Below are positions 8,601 through 23,600 of a stretch of DNA of 40,364 nucleotides, piece after piece. The translations under genes and the position numbers were made by a program. Position 1 is the first letter of the stretch, and every line of letters begins with the position of its first letter. The stretch is taken from contig VHZZ01003255.1 in the NCBI GenBank assembly GCA_009801015.1, positions 3,246-43,609 on the forward strand, written 5' to 3'. The notes under the pieces were generated by a model that was given only the letters and a program-made list of their open reading frames with translations, was not told the origin of the DNA and searched no databases. The DNA comes from Silene noctiflora (Eukaryota; Streptophyta; Magnoliopsida; Caryophyllales; Caryophyllaceae).

Positions 8601-11600
8601 TCTAGCTGGCATGGCTGAATTTTTGGTGTGTTTGTGAAGCACTTTCTCTATCTGAAGTGAATTTCAGATGATGGAATTGGTCTCTTTTCAGTTTATTGGG
8701 TAAGAAAAAATAGGCGTCAGGGTAGCCTATTGCAGCCTGCCTAGGAGAATTTTATTTTTGTGTTAGCCATTCACATTACATGTTTCTTACTGTTCACAGC
8801 ATCGACAACAACCCATTGAAAATCCATTAAGTGCAGGGGTTTGTAGCAACTTGCATGGCATTAACCAATTGTCAAGTAAAAGCGTTTGGTTTACCAACTT
8901 TGGAACTGCTGCTTCTCTCTTCCTCTTGAGTGTTCCCAGAATAAGAGTTTTCTTGACATCAATACATTCGTGACCAATTCATGTAATTTTGCTGTGTTGT
9001 ATTCTTTTGTAGAAATATTGTTATTAGTGACTTCTGAACTTTTGAAGACCTTTGTAAAAGCAATAAAATAAAAAAATATTTCCACGTTGTCACGAATCTT
9101 TAAGGTTCGTTCTACTGTGTAGGGTAAGGTTGCTTATATTGATTTCCTAACCCTTCTCTAGTGGGATTTCCTCTGGCTCGTGGGTGACCTCAGGGGTGGG
9201 ATTTTATAGTTTAATGTATAAAGTTAAACTCAGTTATAGAGGTCTACAAGCTATATTCTGATATAGTCTGCTGGGATGCTTGATCTATGCATGCACTCAA
9301 GAATGAATATCATACGACTTTGCTGCTATGTTAATTGAAAGTTAATGTCAGATGGGACAATGATGTCTATGTAGACTCATGGATCCATTCTACAGATGTG
9401 CTTTAAATCACTTGCTTTTATGTCCTAATCTGTTTTTCATTGGTGATACTCTTGAGATTGTGGGTTTTCCATTTCATTGTCACTGTACCATCTTTATTGT
9501 GATGTTCAGATTTCTTTGTTTTGCAGACTATGGGTCCCAAAATATCTCAAACTTGATCTATTCTTATTCTTCCAGCCTGAAAAATTTAGTGGTGAGGAAC
9601 TTCCCATGAATTCTATTGGTAATTTCTTTAAAGCCATCTCTTTTATGCATATAAGATTATAAACGTATGGGATAATACCCTGGATTATTTATGCATTGGC
9701 AGAAGTTTAGCTCGTGTTTAATTTTACTGTATTGATTTCCTTATCAATGCTTATAACTTGTGCCTTAAACTCTCAATGCATCAATAAATTATTATAGTTT
9801 TAAAAAAAATATGGGAATAAGAGAAAAAAAAAAATGTGAGGGACAAGTCCTATGAAGCACAAAGAAAATATAGTGGATAGACTTTACACAGCAATGAGAT
9901 TTTCAAATGCCTTGAAGGTTTCTGAATGATCTTGTTAGAACCCTAACTCTTTGAAACCTATGAGAACCTCTCCTCACCCTTGCTTGCCTGGAGATTTGGA
10001 GTAGTAAAAGCTCCTTGTAAAGGTTTTCATTTTCAGGCTTGGACGTTAGCCAAAGGGGAAATGCCCACAAAATCATATGCGTAAAAGGAGAAGTTTCAGC
10101 CTAGCTAATCAAGGTTCTCCATGGTGTGTACGACGAATCCATCAATCATATGTTGCTCTCTTGCACTTGCATCTTTTCTCTGTGGATTCTGTCATTGTCT
10201 CTCTTTGGTGTAAGTTGGGTCCGTCCTCAAAAATGTAGAGATGTACTCTTTAATACGAAGAGAAGAATGAAAAACAGTTGGATTGCCAAAGTATCGAAGA
10301 TGGTTTCTTCGGCTTACTGTTGGTGCACTTGTGTCTCTTTGGTGTAAGTTGGGTCTGTATGCTTTTTCTTTCCATGTCCTGCAGCGATTAAGGTGAGGCG
10401 TCAAATTTCTGACAGGTTCTTCCTTTCCCTGCCATAATTTTTCTTCCTGACGCGTTCTAAGTCCCGCCAACCTCCCACGATCAAGATCTACCCATTGAAG
10501 TGTGGAGATGTTTAGGGGAGAAAGGACTTGATTGGTTAACAATGCTTTTCAACATGATTTGGAGAAGTAATAGGATGCCTTTGACTTGGAGGAAGAGTAT
10601 TTTGGTTCCTTTGTTTAAGAATAAAGGTGATGTTCAAGAGTGCTCCAACTATAGCGGAAACCGATGAGTCATATTATGAAGTTGTGGGAAAGAGTGATTG
10701 AACAAAGACGCGGGAGGAAGGTAAGGATATCTGAGAACCAGTTTGGAGATTCATGCCCGGAAGATCGACAATGGAGGCGATTCATCTTATAAGACAATTA
10801 ATGGAGAAATATCGTGACAAGAAGAAGGATTTACATATGGCGTTCATTGATTTAGAAAAGGCGTATGATAGGGTACCGAGGTAAGTACTTTGGTGAGCAT
10901 TAATAAAGAAAGGGATGTCGCTAAATATATTGATCTTATAAAGGACATGTACGAGGGAGCCACTACGATTATAAGGACTAATGTGGGCAAGTCAGAACTC
11001 TGAAGAGTTCCTTATTACGATTGGAGTGCATCAGGGGGTTCTGCTCTTAGTCCTTTGTTATTTGCTATTGTTATGGACGAATTGACAGGATCCATTCAAG
11101 ATGAGGTTCCATGGTGCATGATGTTCGGAGACGATAGACATTGTGCTGATTGATTAGTCCTTTGTTATTTGCTATTGTTATGGACAAATTGACGGGATCA
11201 ATTCAAAATGAGGTTCCAAGGTGCATGATGTTCGGAGACGATATTGTGTTGATTGATGAAACAAGGGATGGAGTTGAAACTTGAAAGGAAATTGGAGCTT
11301 GGAGACACGCGTTAGAATCTCGAGGCTTACATTGAGCCAAAAGAAGTTGGAGTATTTAGAGTGTAGATTTAGTGGATCTGGGCGTAGGGAGGCAGGATGG
11401 TTGAACGGAAAAGCGCTACCCTATAGGTTGAAGGGTGAATTTTATCGCACGATAATTAAGCCTGCTTTCCTTTATGGTACCGAGTGTTGGGTAGTAAAAC
11501 ATGGACATGTACAAAAAATGAGGGTTGGGTTGCTGAGATGCGTGTGCTTCGCTGGATGTGTGGCCACACAAGAAAGGACAGGTTTAAGAACGAAGTGGTC

Positions 11601-14600
11601 TGAGAGAAAGTAGGTGTTGCATCGATTGAAGATATAAGATGAGGGAAAACCGTTTAAGGTGGTTTGGCCATGTACGGCCAAGAGCTCCAGTGAGGAGAAT
11701 TGAGAGTTTGGGAGTGGATAATGTAGCTAGGGGAAGGGGAAGACTGAAACAAACATGGATAAGGGTGATTGAAAACGATATGAGAGATTTTTGGAATCAC
11801 CGAGAGTATGGCGAGCAAGAGGGTATTGGGGAGAGAACGAATCCATGTTGAAGATTTGTTTGAATTTTAGATATTTACTTATCTTTCCTTGTTTTTGCTT
11901 CCATATTTATTTATTCTATTTATTTATTTTTATTTAAAAAAAAAAAAACACTTGTATTCTATTTTTGTTTTACAAATCTGTTTTGCCGCTTTAACCTTTG
12001 AACTTGGTTTTCACGCTTTTCTTATTTTTATTTTAGTTTTTGCAAACACACTTGTTTTGTTTACCATTTATTTATTTTCGTTTCCTTTGTTTATATACCT
12101 TTGACTGTATTGGAGGATTCAAACCTATACGGATTCAGATGATGATTCATGTTAGCTGACCCCAATCTATGTTGGGACTAAGGCTTTGTTGTTGTTGGTG
12201 GTGGTGTGTGTGCTTTTTTTTTTTTTTTTTAATTGAATAATTTTACAGGTTCAGAAATGCAGACAAGTAATGTGCTTCATTTAAAGTGCTCTTCAGTTCT
12301 TATTGATTAGGGTGCTGGACAGCGTTGTCTTTTAGGCTAAACTGCTAAAATTCCATTTAAAGAGAACAATAATGCTATGCTTAAAGATGAGGGAAAGCCT
12401 CTTTCTGTAAATTATTCTCTCACTTCAGCAACATATCATTATTTGTTATGAAATGCTGCAGCTTACTCTCCAAGGTTATAGTATGATGGATTTAAATTTT
12501 ACACTGTACTTAATAGCTTTGTAGATTAAGATTCCTGGCAAATGAATAATCTTGGTTGGAGACAAATGAATAATCTTGGTCGGAAACCCTCTTACGCTAT
12601 TCGCTTCGTAATTTATTTATTTTCATAAATTGTAATTCACTGCTTAGTATACTGCTGTTGATGATAGGAGAGAAAAAATGTAGTTGCAGCAATCTAAAAT
12701 TTTGCATTTGAGCATAACTGCATTTCTGATTGAAGGTTGAGGATACTATTTCGAAATTCAAAGAGATGCACGAAAAACTGGATCTTCCACTTGTAGCTGG
12801 GTCATATGAGAAGATCATTACTTTTTGTTGCGACTCCCACAAGGTATGTATAGTACATTGTATAAGGGCCTTTTGTTTCTGAGCTATCTTTCCTTTCTCT
12901 TGGTGTTTCTTGGCTTTCCATTTTAAGGGATTTCCTATAATTTGTTGCTTATCTTAATTTTCCCCTCTTTCCTATCTAGGTCCATTTGGCTTTGGATTTA
13001 GTTGATGAAATGTGTCAAGCAGGATTAACCTTGTCAGTGGGAACACTCAATACCATATGTCATACCTGTGAGGAGACCTGGGAGTATATTTTGGTATGTT
13101 TTAGTTTCTTGTCATTTGTGCAATCTCTGTTTTGGAAATTCTATCAAGTTGATATCCTTTCATCCAAATGTTGTATTCATTAATTACTTATCATAATTGT
13201 ACGTAACTCCCAGTATTATTGTCAAGTGACTCTAATAACGGCATCAGCCTGCATCCACAAGACTTATAAGGGGATAAACTGGTTTGGAAAACCTGTATAT
13301 GTTACAGTTTCTCAATTTTATTGGTCAAAGAGCACACTTTGTGCCCGAGAGAGTATGAAACATTATAATAATTGGTTATATAGACTACATGTTAGCAATC
13401 TTTTCATGTGGATTTGGGCAGATTTGGCCAATTGGGAGATATTTTTACTGCTTATAGTTTACTGATTTCTATGCCCGACATCCACAAGATTAATATAAAA
13501 GTGGTAAACCCGATTGTAAAGTCAGTATATGTTGCAGTATCTCAATCTTGTTAGTCAAAGAGGACACTGTCCGAGAGACTATGAAGCACTATAAATGCAA
13601 GGTTATATAAACTTCATTTGTTCGACAGTTTTCCACGTGGATTTGCCACTTGGGAGATACTTCTACTGTTTATAGTTTACTGATTTCCATACTTAGGCTC
13701 TGTTGCTTTAAAACCAAAATCACCCTACTACTTGGGTTAATTTCCATTTAATTGGTCAACTTTATTGCTGATTTTTTGTTTGAAATTATGACTATTTACA
13801 ACCCCTATCTGGTATGGCCCTACAAGAAAGGGTCAGTTGAGGAGGGTTTGAAGTCTGATAATGAAGTATCAAGCTGTTTTAACTGAAAATATGATGAGGA
13901 AGAATCACCCGATATATTTGGCCATGTGAGATGGTAAGGATGCACCAGTTATGAGTTTTGGGGTGGGGAACTAATAAGATGTTGAGCGGTAAAAGATGGC
14001 CTAGATAAACAACTATGCGTAGATAACAATGATTGAATGACACAAGTACACTTGGGATTGAAGAAAGTATGGTGTAAGGGAGGGCAGATTGGAGGAAAAG
14101 ATTTCACGTGGTTGGATCTTGACTTTATTTTCTTACAGAGATGGTTTTATTTATTTTTTCAACCTTTTTATTTCTATTTGAATTTGTTCTTTATTATCCT
14201 TTCCAGCATTTTTTTTCAACTTTTTTTTTAATCGGTCTAAGCATTCACTTCTACCGTTCAAATGTCTTCCCATTCACTCAAAAGCTTGATCTTTTTTTTT
14301 TTCGATATCTTCCTTTCTTCGTGTCCGCGCATTTTTTTTCCCGCCTAATTTGCTTCTTTTCTCTATTGTTTTTTTACTCCCTCCTCTTCTTCATTGTTCA
14401 CCAACTCATTATGACGATTCCATATGAGATTTATTTTAACCGAACCCAAATCATTTTAGGACCAAGGCTTTGTTGCATCATTTGGAAGAGTTTTACGCAT
14501 AATTTCACACGAGTCTTATGTGATTAGAATTTCAATGAGGATTAAAAATCAAATACAAAAACATTAGATTAGATCTATTCAGCTTATTTTTTAGGTTTTC

Positions 14601-17600
14601 CGGCCTTAATTCGTTTTGTAGATAAGTCTGCTAGAATATGTCAGACCTTGCAGTCTTACGCTCTTACCTTCTTCAAATGAACTGCTAGTATTGTCATTCT
14701 ACTATGCCTGATTTCCCTTTTCTTAAATGTTTAAATTTGTGGTCTTAATGGATGAATCAGAGATCTGATCTGTTATAGCGTACATTGGAACGGTGTTTGT
14801 TTCATGAATCATGCCGTAGAGGGTATTACATTTGACCCTCTTGAGACCTCAGCGTGGTGGGTCAATGTCCAATTGTTTGGCCGTGGCTTTTGGGTCAAGT
14901 GATCTTATAATTAATTTTGATTACAAAAAATCTCAATGATATTCGGTATATCCGCTTACCCTCTCGTGATACTACGGTGAGGTCAATGTCCAATTGTCTG
15001 GCTGTGGCTGTTGGGTCAAGTGATCTTTTATAATTAATTTTGATTATCAATAATCTCAATGAAATTTGGTATATCCCCCTCTCGTGATACTCCGACAATG
15101 TATCTTATATATTTGCTCTCGTTTTTTGTCTAAATAGGTTCGTAGAATATACTCCATAGTTGGCCGCTACAAGTTGAAGCCAAATGGCGAGACATACAGA
15201 AGCATCATTAACTTAAATGTTAGAATGAAAGATGTAAGTTTGTATTATTCACCATTCTCATTGTATATTTGGATACCTATTTTACATATTTTGCTCATAC
15301 ACTACTATATTTGGGGATTATGTTGGATCCAGCTCCAATGGCTCGTTGTTTTCTCTTCATGCAGTTTGATAATGCATATGCCATGCTGACGGATTTGGAT
15401 GGACTGAACTTGAGACCTTCTGCAAGTATGTACAATGCTATAATTGCTGGTTATTGTCGAGAGGTAAGATGATTTTTTGTCTCTTACTGTTTTCTTCTAC
15501 AGCTTGCACTTTGTTTGGAATCTTTGGATAGAGAGAAAAGGAGGGAAGAACATGCAATAAACTACCGTTAGGTTACGTAGTGGTCGTTTCATGATGAAAT
15601 TGTAGGCTGTCATCACGTTATTTTCCTTATTTAAAACCCTACTAGTGTGTGCACGGATTCTAAAATAATTGGCTAAATTTTAAATGTATAAGTAATGTTT
15701 AAGAACGTTTTACCCTTTATTATGTAGAGGCACAAATAAGACTATAAATCCAGATGTATATGACCATGGTACATCCATTACAAATCTAATTGAACTTATA
15801 TGCAATCTTTTCAAGCTTTAAAAATTTATAAGTTACATTTTAATTGTTCAGATGTCAAAATTAAAATCTAATTGAGCTTATATGTATTATTTTTGAGTTT
15901 CATTATAATATTTTGAGTTTAAAATTTATATATAGGCGCCCTGATTCTTTTCAATAAAGCTCGTAAAATATACATATAAGCTCAAATCATTTATTATAAA
16001 ACTTCAAATCTATTCTATACTACCAGCTGTATAGGTTGTATAGTCTACTAATTGGTGTAGAGGGCGTTGTCGGACAATTTATTGTTTCAACATGTGATTT
16101 GCCCGTGTGTTGCACATATTCTAAAATAATTGGCTAAATGTATAATGTGTAAAGTCGTTTTAGACCTTTATTGTGTAAAGGGAATCGTAGGATAATTTCA
16201 ATGCTAACATAATTTGATTAACGATCATTATTGTTTCAGCATATGATTTTATTTGGTAAACTAATTGAAGCTTGGATGGCTCAGTTAGTTTTTTTCCTTT
16301 AGATAGTTGTTTCAGAGGTTTAATTGGTGAAACAAAACAAAAATGACAATCCTTTCGTATTTTAATTCGATTATCATTGCATGCGTTACATATAATATGT
16401 CAAGTCTTCTCTCTTTGATCTTTGTATCTAAAATATGATAAATGACTAATATAGATGTAGTACACCTTAGGCCTTTTAGATCTCTTCTCTTTGGATCTTT
16501 CCTCCCTATCTCTACCATGTGTTTGATGTCCTCCGCTATTGTCAATGACTCTTGGTACGTTTCTGATAATGAGTTTAATGAGGGCTCTCTTTTTCACCAA
16601 CAAAACATTATTTTGTTTCTTATTTTCCTTTCAACCTCATTCTAACTGTTATATCATGTCTTGGTACTTCTTTAAAAGTTTCTCCTCAAACCTCTCTTAT
16701 TCTAAAGAATACTCTTACCCTCACCTTTACACTTGGCAAAACTGAGTCGTACCAAATAACCCGACATGGGCTTTACCGGCACCCAAATGGAGGACTCAAG
16801 TTTGGTACATAGTAAATAAAAAGTACAGATACTAAATAACCCCTATTTAAGTAATTTCTCTGCCATTTTTTTTCATCTTTAAAGGTTAGATTTTGTCATT
16901 TATTGTCACGTTTCGACACCAAGTAATCTTATCATCCGTCTTTCCCTTATCCTTCCTTGTACCCAAAGTTATTTGTATGATTTATTTTTTGTCTTAAAAT
17001 TCAGAAAATAACATGATAGTTTAATTTATTGGAATCATAAAAGGAGGAAAGTGAAGCAAATGATTAATAAGATCATCCAAACAATATGTATGTACAATAT
17101 AATTTCTCATGCCTTTGTAAGTGATATCGTTATCATGTTAATATAGCTAAAGAATTAATATCTTAGATCTTAATTCTAAAAATTATTNTCTTTATTTATT
17201 CCAGTTTTATAGTTTCTTATTTCTCGAAGTCATCCCATATTAGTTTTTAATTATCCTTAGACGCAAATTCTTATGACCAATAAAATTCATATAATCAATA
17301 TTATTATAGTGATGAGAACAATAAAAAATGAGCTTTTAATTACTACTACTACACACTANTAACATTATAGGTTTATAGAGATTATTAATGTTAACCTACA
17401 CTTTATTTGTCTTATCGAGCTATCATATAATCAATTAGATTAATTTTTTCGGTTTATTGACGATATACTCTAACATATTGTCCAAATTAATGACTTAGAA
17501 TTATGTAGAGTTGGCCTTAGGTCTCTCCGCAAAGTGATAATTATAGGTCATTCATGAGTCAATTCTATCAATAACTTTATTGATGAGGTCATGAATGCAG

Positions 17601-20600
17601 TGATTCATCTTGAACTCATTGAATTGTAGTCCTAGTGCAATTTGACGAATATCAATACATGTTTCATGTTGAGGAATATCGGTATATGTTTCACGTATGG
17701 AATGGACCGAATGAATGCCTGATTTAGGCACATTACAATTCACTTACNTGCGTTGATTATGTTGAAGCTTGTAAAAATTTTAATGTTAGAGATAATTAAT
17801 TACGTAACTTACAATTTTATTATTCTAATTAAGTTAGGAAGATTGTAAATAATTAATTTTTTTTTTTTACTTCTAATAGAAAATTCGTAAATAATTAATT
17901 AACTCCTAATTCTAATAGAAATTTTTTTAATAATTTATTGTAAGTCGCTCGAAAAAAGCCTCAAATATATATTTATATTGATTAAAATGATGACAACCAA
18001 TATTCCAGAATATCACTGTTACTTTACTATTATATCTATGTCTTATTCTATAGCCTATAGTCTATACGACCTATTTGCAAATGGTGTATCTCTTTGTGAA
18101 AAAAGAGATCCCAAGAGAGATAATATAGACTAATAACATTAAAAATGAACTCAAATGTCTGATTGTAAAAACTGAACCGACACATTTGAGAAACATTTTT
18201 GAAATTATAAGTTGCAACCCTAACATTAACTCCGCGACTTCTGGATACTGCTACTAAAATCACATTGTACCTCATGTTGGAGGGGTTGAAATTTCCGTAT
18301 TTGGATTGTGTTTCGAAAGAACGTGAAAGGGAGTTAATATGTGTGAACATTGTAAAAACTCTCAAGCTATGTATTAAGAAGTAAGAACAACTTTGAAAAT
18401 ATTTATTTATTTTTGATGAAAGTGAGTACTCATGAAAGGTCTTATTTGTGGTTTAGTAGTGAGTGGAAATATTGTTTTCATTTCTAATAAAGCCAAAGGC
18501 CATCTATTATTTGGTCGTAGATTACAATGGAATAAACCAAAATGACTCACTAAAGGGGGTTTAACAGTTTTCCTGAGGTTTTCAATATCCCTCCAATTAG
18601 ACTATCCACTCAATAATTATCCTCTCTGTAAATCAACCGATTCAATTGTTTATTTGTTATTTTGGTGGGTGTCTAAAAGGTTTTTGGTGTTACTCTATTT
18701 ATGATTTTGTTGAGGCAAAAGAAAAGGCTTTCACATTTCTTTTCACTGGTGCTGTTTGGAGTTTTCATTGTGCTTATTTTTTTTGCTATTTAAGTAGCTA
18801 ATTGCTATGTCGTTTTGCGTAAAGTCAACCCTTAGTCAGGTTGTGGCAAAATTTCAAATGCTCCCGAGTCCAAAAAATGTGCTACAAGCTCGTGTCCTGA
18901 TGGTTACTTAAATTCTATAACTAAGAAGGCTGCTCAGTCCCAAGTTGTTATTTAGAACTTTTTTGGTGTAAATATACTTTTTGAAATACTTACTGTTTAT
19001 CTCATTTCAGTTGAAAGAAACCTAGGAAACACGCTTTTTTTTTTAAATATATTATTTTGTCTCATTTCCAGTTTTCCATTTACCGTCTTTTATCAAGTTT
19101 TATCCATTGGCTCTTCATCTCTTTGAAAAAGATTTTGTTTTGAATGTTATCTGAGTTCTTTTTTTTTTTTTTATGTCTCCCGTGCATCGATGCAGAAAAA
19201 CAGGGATGCTGTGCTGAGGGTCCTCGAAGACATGAAAGAAGCAGATGTGAAACCAGATTCACAGACTTTCAGCTACCTTATAAACAATTGTACACATGAA
19301 GAAGACGTTGTTAAGGTTGTGCCTTTAAGAATACTCCCTCCGTTTTTTTGTTTTTTCCCACTTTCCTTTTCCGCAAGTTCTTTTCTTCCTACTTCTATTT
19401 TGTTTCTTCTTTTGGCAAGTTTTTAATGACATTTTACTAAGTTGCCCTCATCAGTTTCTAAAAATTATAGCACATGCCAGTGAATCTAATTATTCACTTT
19501 GAACCATCCATATCCTCCTACCCTCCTACCCTCTCACCTAAACACCATCAACCATCACTTTCTCTGTCTTCACTCCGACCACCCAACCCTAATTAGTCAA
19601 GCTGAAATCACCACCAAATTCTCCCACCTTTCTCCTTCCTCTGACCCAGTAGCGACTCACCACGCTGGCCACCATATCGCCTTTCTCCTTTCCCTCCAAC
19701 CTCAATTCCTCCATATAAGTATATAACCCTCTGAAAATCCCTAAGACCTTCCACATCTGGAACTCCGACCGCCAATACATCACTCTTCAATCTACTATTG
19801 GGTTCCTTGGCCACCTATTCATCAAATCTGGAACGAGAACTTCTCTACTTCACCTTGCTAACCCACAACACCACCTTCGTTTTTCTCCGCTCACAGAATA
19901 TTTTAGTACTCCCTCGGTTTTGTGGGCGACAGTGGTTTTGTTTCATGGGTAGTGGTGGGCTTGTAGATGGTGGTGTTCAAGGTGTTTGGAAGTGGTTGAG
20001 GGTGATATGGATGTGGTGTTGTGATGTGGTTAAGGGTGGTCAGTGGGATGTTGATGTTGGTGGGGTTCAGTGGTCTAGGTAGTGTCATGGGTTGGCGGTG
20101 AGGTCGTGCCTGGTGGTGATGTAAATTGGGTTGGGTTCGTTGATGGTGGGTTGGTGGGGGCTCTAGGGGAGTTTGGTGAGGAGGAAAGGTAATGGAGGGT
20201 TGAAGGGTAGAATAAGTAAAAAAGTCTCTTTTCTTAAAAAGGTTGACAAGTCAAAAATGTGAATAAAAAAACTGCTGGGACTACTGTCTAATAAAATGTT
20301 AACACAGTGATGGTAAGCTAGCGATTGCTTGCTTGTTTGCAATGTCTTCTGTATGATGAATAATTCACCTTTTGAGTGATGGTAAGCATAGCGATTGCTT
20401 GCTTGTTTGCAATGTCTTCTGTATGATGAATAGTACGGAGTAGTTATATTGCATTTAGATAATCTTTTAACTATTTGTATGAAGGTTTCTTGCTTTATAT
20501 TTCTAACTTCTACGGGACCCAAAGACTCACTATTGTTTGTCTTATGTTGAAAGTTAGCAAAATGGCTGAGTAAACTAACACCACTTATATTGTAAAGTAA

Positions 20601-23600
20601 TTATGGGACAATGCATTTTAATGCAATTTATATTGTGTCATCTAGAAATAGTTTTTTGTGTTTTTGACCCAAGTTAAGGTTGTGTAAATCCAACCCTCTC
20701 TCCCTACCTAGCCTCTGAAGCACGGTGTAATATTATTATTCAGATCGAGTGATCTGTCACTCCTTTTTACTCCTTTTAGTGGATTTTTGCTCTGATACTG
20801 GGGTGGGCAGTGATGTCATAGTATATAGATCACTTATAGTCTTCACCAGCTTTGGGGCCTTTCGATAGGTTGTAAACATGTGAAGTGGTTAGAACTCTTG
20901 ATAGGATGGTCCTGATGGACTATAACTCTATAAGCTCATTCTCTAGGTGTATTCAGTAGTTTCAGAACTACGTTTTCATACCATTTTAACATTTGGTGAT
21001 TTATTTTCCGCGTTGACTTGTATGATTTAAAGTTGAATCAGCCTAGGATGCAAGTACTGGAGTTCCAGTGGGAGATTAACAGATTGAGATAATACTTGAT
21101 ACAGTAGTGCGAGTGTGTACTTTTAAATTTTTGTGAAGATATTTAGTTAAAAGTTCGACTGATAATAGTCGTTGGCCTCCTTGGAGGGGATAAGTGGAGA
21201 GAGGATGGACGTCAACAACATTGCCCTAATACCCCCAGGGATCCGCAAATTAGAGGGTTGGGGTCTGATGTACGTAGCCGTATCCCTCTGCTCACAGATA
21301 GGCTATTTCTAGATCACCGATAAGGAAAATTGTTTCAAATGGCTACTCTGTACTACTTTACCATAATAAGAAGCGTAACAGAATTAGTGAAGCATTTTGT
21401 TTTATTCCGTCGCAATCCATTACCAAAGAATAGCATTTTGAAGTGTGTTAGGAAAATGTTGGGCTTCACCTTTTCCTAGTTTCTTATGTTTCATCCGTAA
21501 ACTGTTTTTGGGATTAGTGTTTGCACGAGGTGTTCATCCCTAAATTTACTATTGTTTTACTTTCTTTTATTGAACTTAATGTATCGGCGAAGAGCATCGC
21601 AATTTTTTTTTTTTGTTTTGAGTGGTGATTGCCATTGAGTGAGTTTATCTTTACCCAAAATCTCCTTTCACAGTAGAAGTTAACTTGTTTTTGCGCATAC
21701 CATTCTAAGTCTAACTTTGCATTGTCTCCTGCCCTATATTTTAAAGTTCCCTTTAGGTATCTATTAAAGTAGCAGTTGTACAAGGACTTTGTTTTGTATT
21801 TGTAAGCTGAGAGATCCGTTAATTTCTTTATGGAGCTGATGTTTTATTGTATGGCTATTCTGAGTAGCATTCACATCTATCAAAGTTATATGATACTTGT
21901 AGGAAGGTGTTCTCTTGGTAACTAATGACAAATCTTTCTCTTTATTTGAAGTTTTTATGCATGTCTTTTCACTATGCTCTATATGTTGCTTGACAATACC
22001 CTACTGCATGTGATGCAACTTTTTCTGGTCATGAAGACGATAATTTTAATCCTTTTCTATTCTCAAATCAGTAGTTGCGTTAATTTGTTCTGCAGTACTA
22101 TGAAGAACTGAAGCTCGCTGGTCTTCAAGCTACTAAATATGTTTTCATGTCGCTTGTAAATGGATATGTTTCTTCTGGCCAATCTGAGAAGGCCAAGGAG
22201 GTAAATTTTATTAGTGTACAACATCCATTTTGTATAGCTAACTTCAATTCGTAACATTTTCGGTATGTACTAAACAGCTCAAGCTTAATGTTTGTATTGG
22301 TTAATGAGTGAACCATACAAGGAGTAGTAATTTTTGGAAGCTTCCCCTTTATGTCTCTATTGTTTCTTTATGTGCTTTAATAATACGGAGTATATATTTT
22401 CTATGAAAACAAAGAAGGATATTGTATCTTTGACCTTGTTCATAATTTTCTTTTAAATTTTTTTTCGTACCAGGTTCTCCTCGACAAAGAGATACCAGTG
22501 AAGAACTTAGCTGAAATTAAAAGTGTTCTTGTTTCTGCCCTTGCATATCATGGGCAGGTGGCGGATGCTTTGGAGATCTATGAGGACATGAAACAAAACG
22601 GTTCTTGTTTAGAACCAAAGGCTGTAATATCTCTTATTGTAAGTTCTATTTTTGTTTTAGATGTGCCTTTCTGGGGACTTCATCAATTTTTTTTTTTGGT
22701 TGAAACCTGCTAAATGTATTCTTGTCTTTTGCAGGAAAACCAGCAGTTTGAAGGAAAATTGAACTTGTTGCTTGGATTGCTTGAGGAATTAAATGACCCT
22801 GATCCACACTACTGGGTTGACGGTTGCTGCAGGGTTATTCTATACTGTATTAGAGAAAGTAATCTAAGGTGGGTCGTTTAACATCCCAACTAAGCATGTT
22901 GCCAGTGTGGATTGTGTGTTTAATAGGTTGATGCCTTTTTGTTGTGTAGGTCTGCTGTTGATTTGCTGAAGAAACTTGCATCTAAATTCCAGGATGATGA
23001 GCTAGCTCAAGAATTCATATTTGATGAGGTCTTGCCTGTTTCCACCTCACCTTTCCCAAATGGCCAAATCGAGATATATGTCGTATACCCTATAGTCTCA
23101 ATTGTTTTATGACCTAATTGCATTCAGTTTTCTTGTTAGGTATTTTCACAAATAGTGGATATGAAGTCACCTGATTTGCAGATGGGCACAGATCTGCTTG
23201 TCGCTATTAGAAAAGATCTTAATCTTCGCCCGTCACGTAAATGTCTTGATTTTCTTCTTAGTGCTTGTGTCAGTTGCAAGGATCTTCAGAAAGCGCAGTT
23301 GGTTTGGAACGAATATGAGATAGCTGGCCTTCCTCATAATATTTTAAGTTTGTTAAGGTATGTCTGCTTAGCATATTTCACTTCTCTTCTTGTAAAGAAC
23401 ATGAATGATCATTAGACTTTGGATCACGGACTTCTAACAAAGCCATTGAAATGTATCTTTCACCTTAACTGTTTGAATGCAGTTGTTTTGTACGAGTAAT
23501 AGTTTTGCTGCCTTTCTCCTCCCTGCTAAATATATAGTAGCTTGTTTGACCTTCCTGCTTCAAGTGCATGTCTTTTGCATAAGAGGAAACACAACATGAA

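Noticed and set aside
10192-10542. 116-codon minus-strand frame before the LINE remnant
   Set aside because: No recognisable family; it overlaps the LINE 5' junction and a small repeat of TTTGGTGTAAGTTGGGT (10203 and 10337).
14141-14527. 128-codon Phe/Leu-rich frame suggesting a membrane protein
   Set aside because: It is T-rich LINE 3' untranslated sequence, which always translates as hydrophobic residues.
21165-21325. Possible complete SINE
   Set aside because: Only a 3'-half-like segment is visible; no polymerase III A and B boxes or target duplication found, so it is mentioned only within the intron entry.
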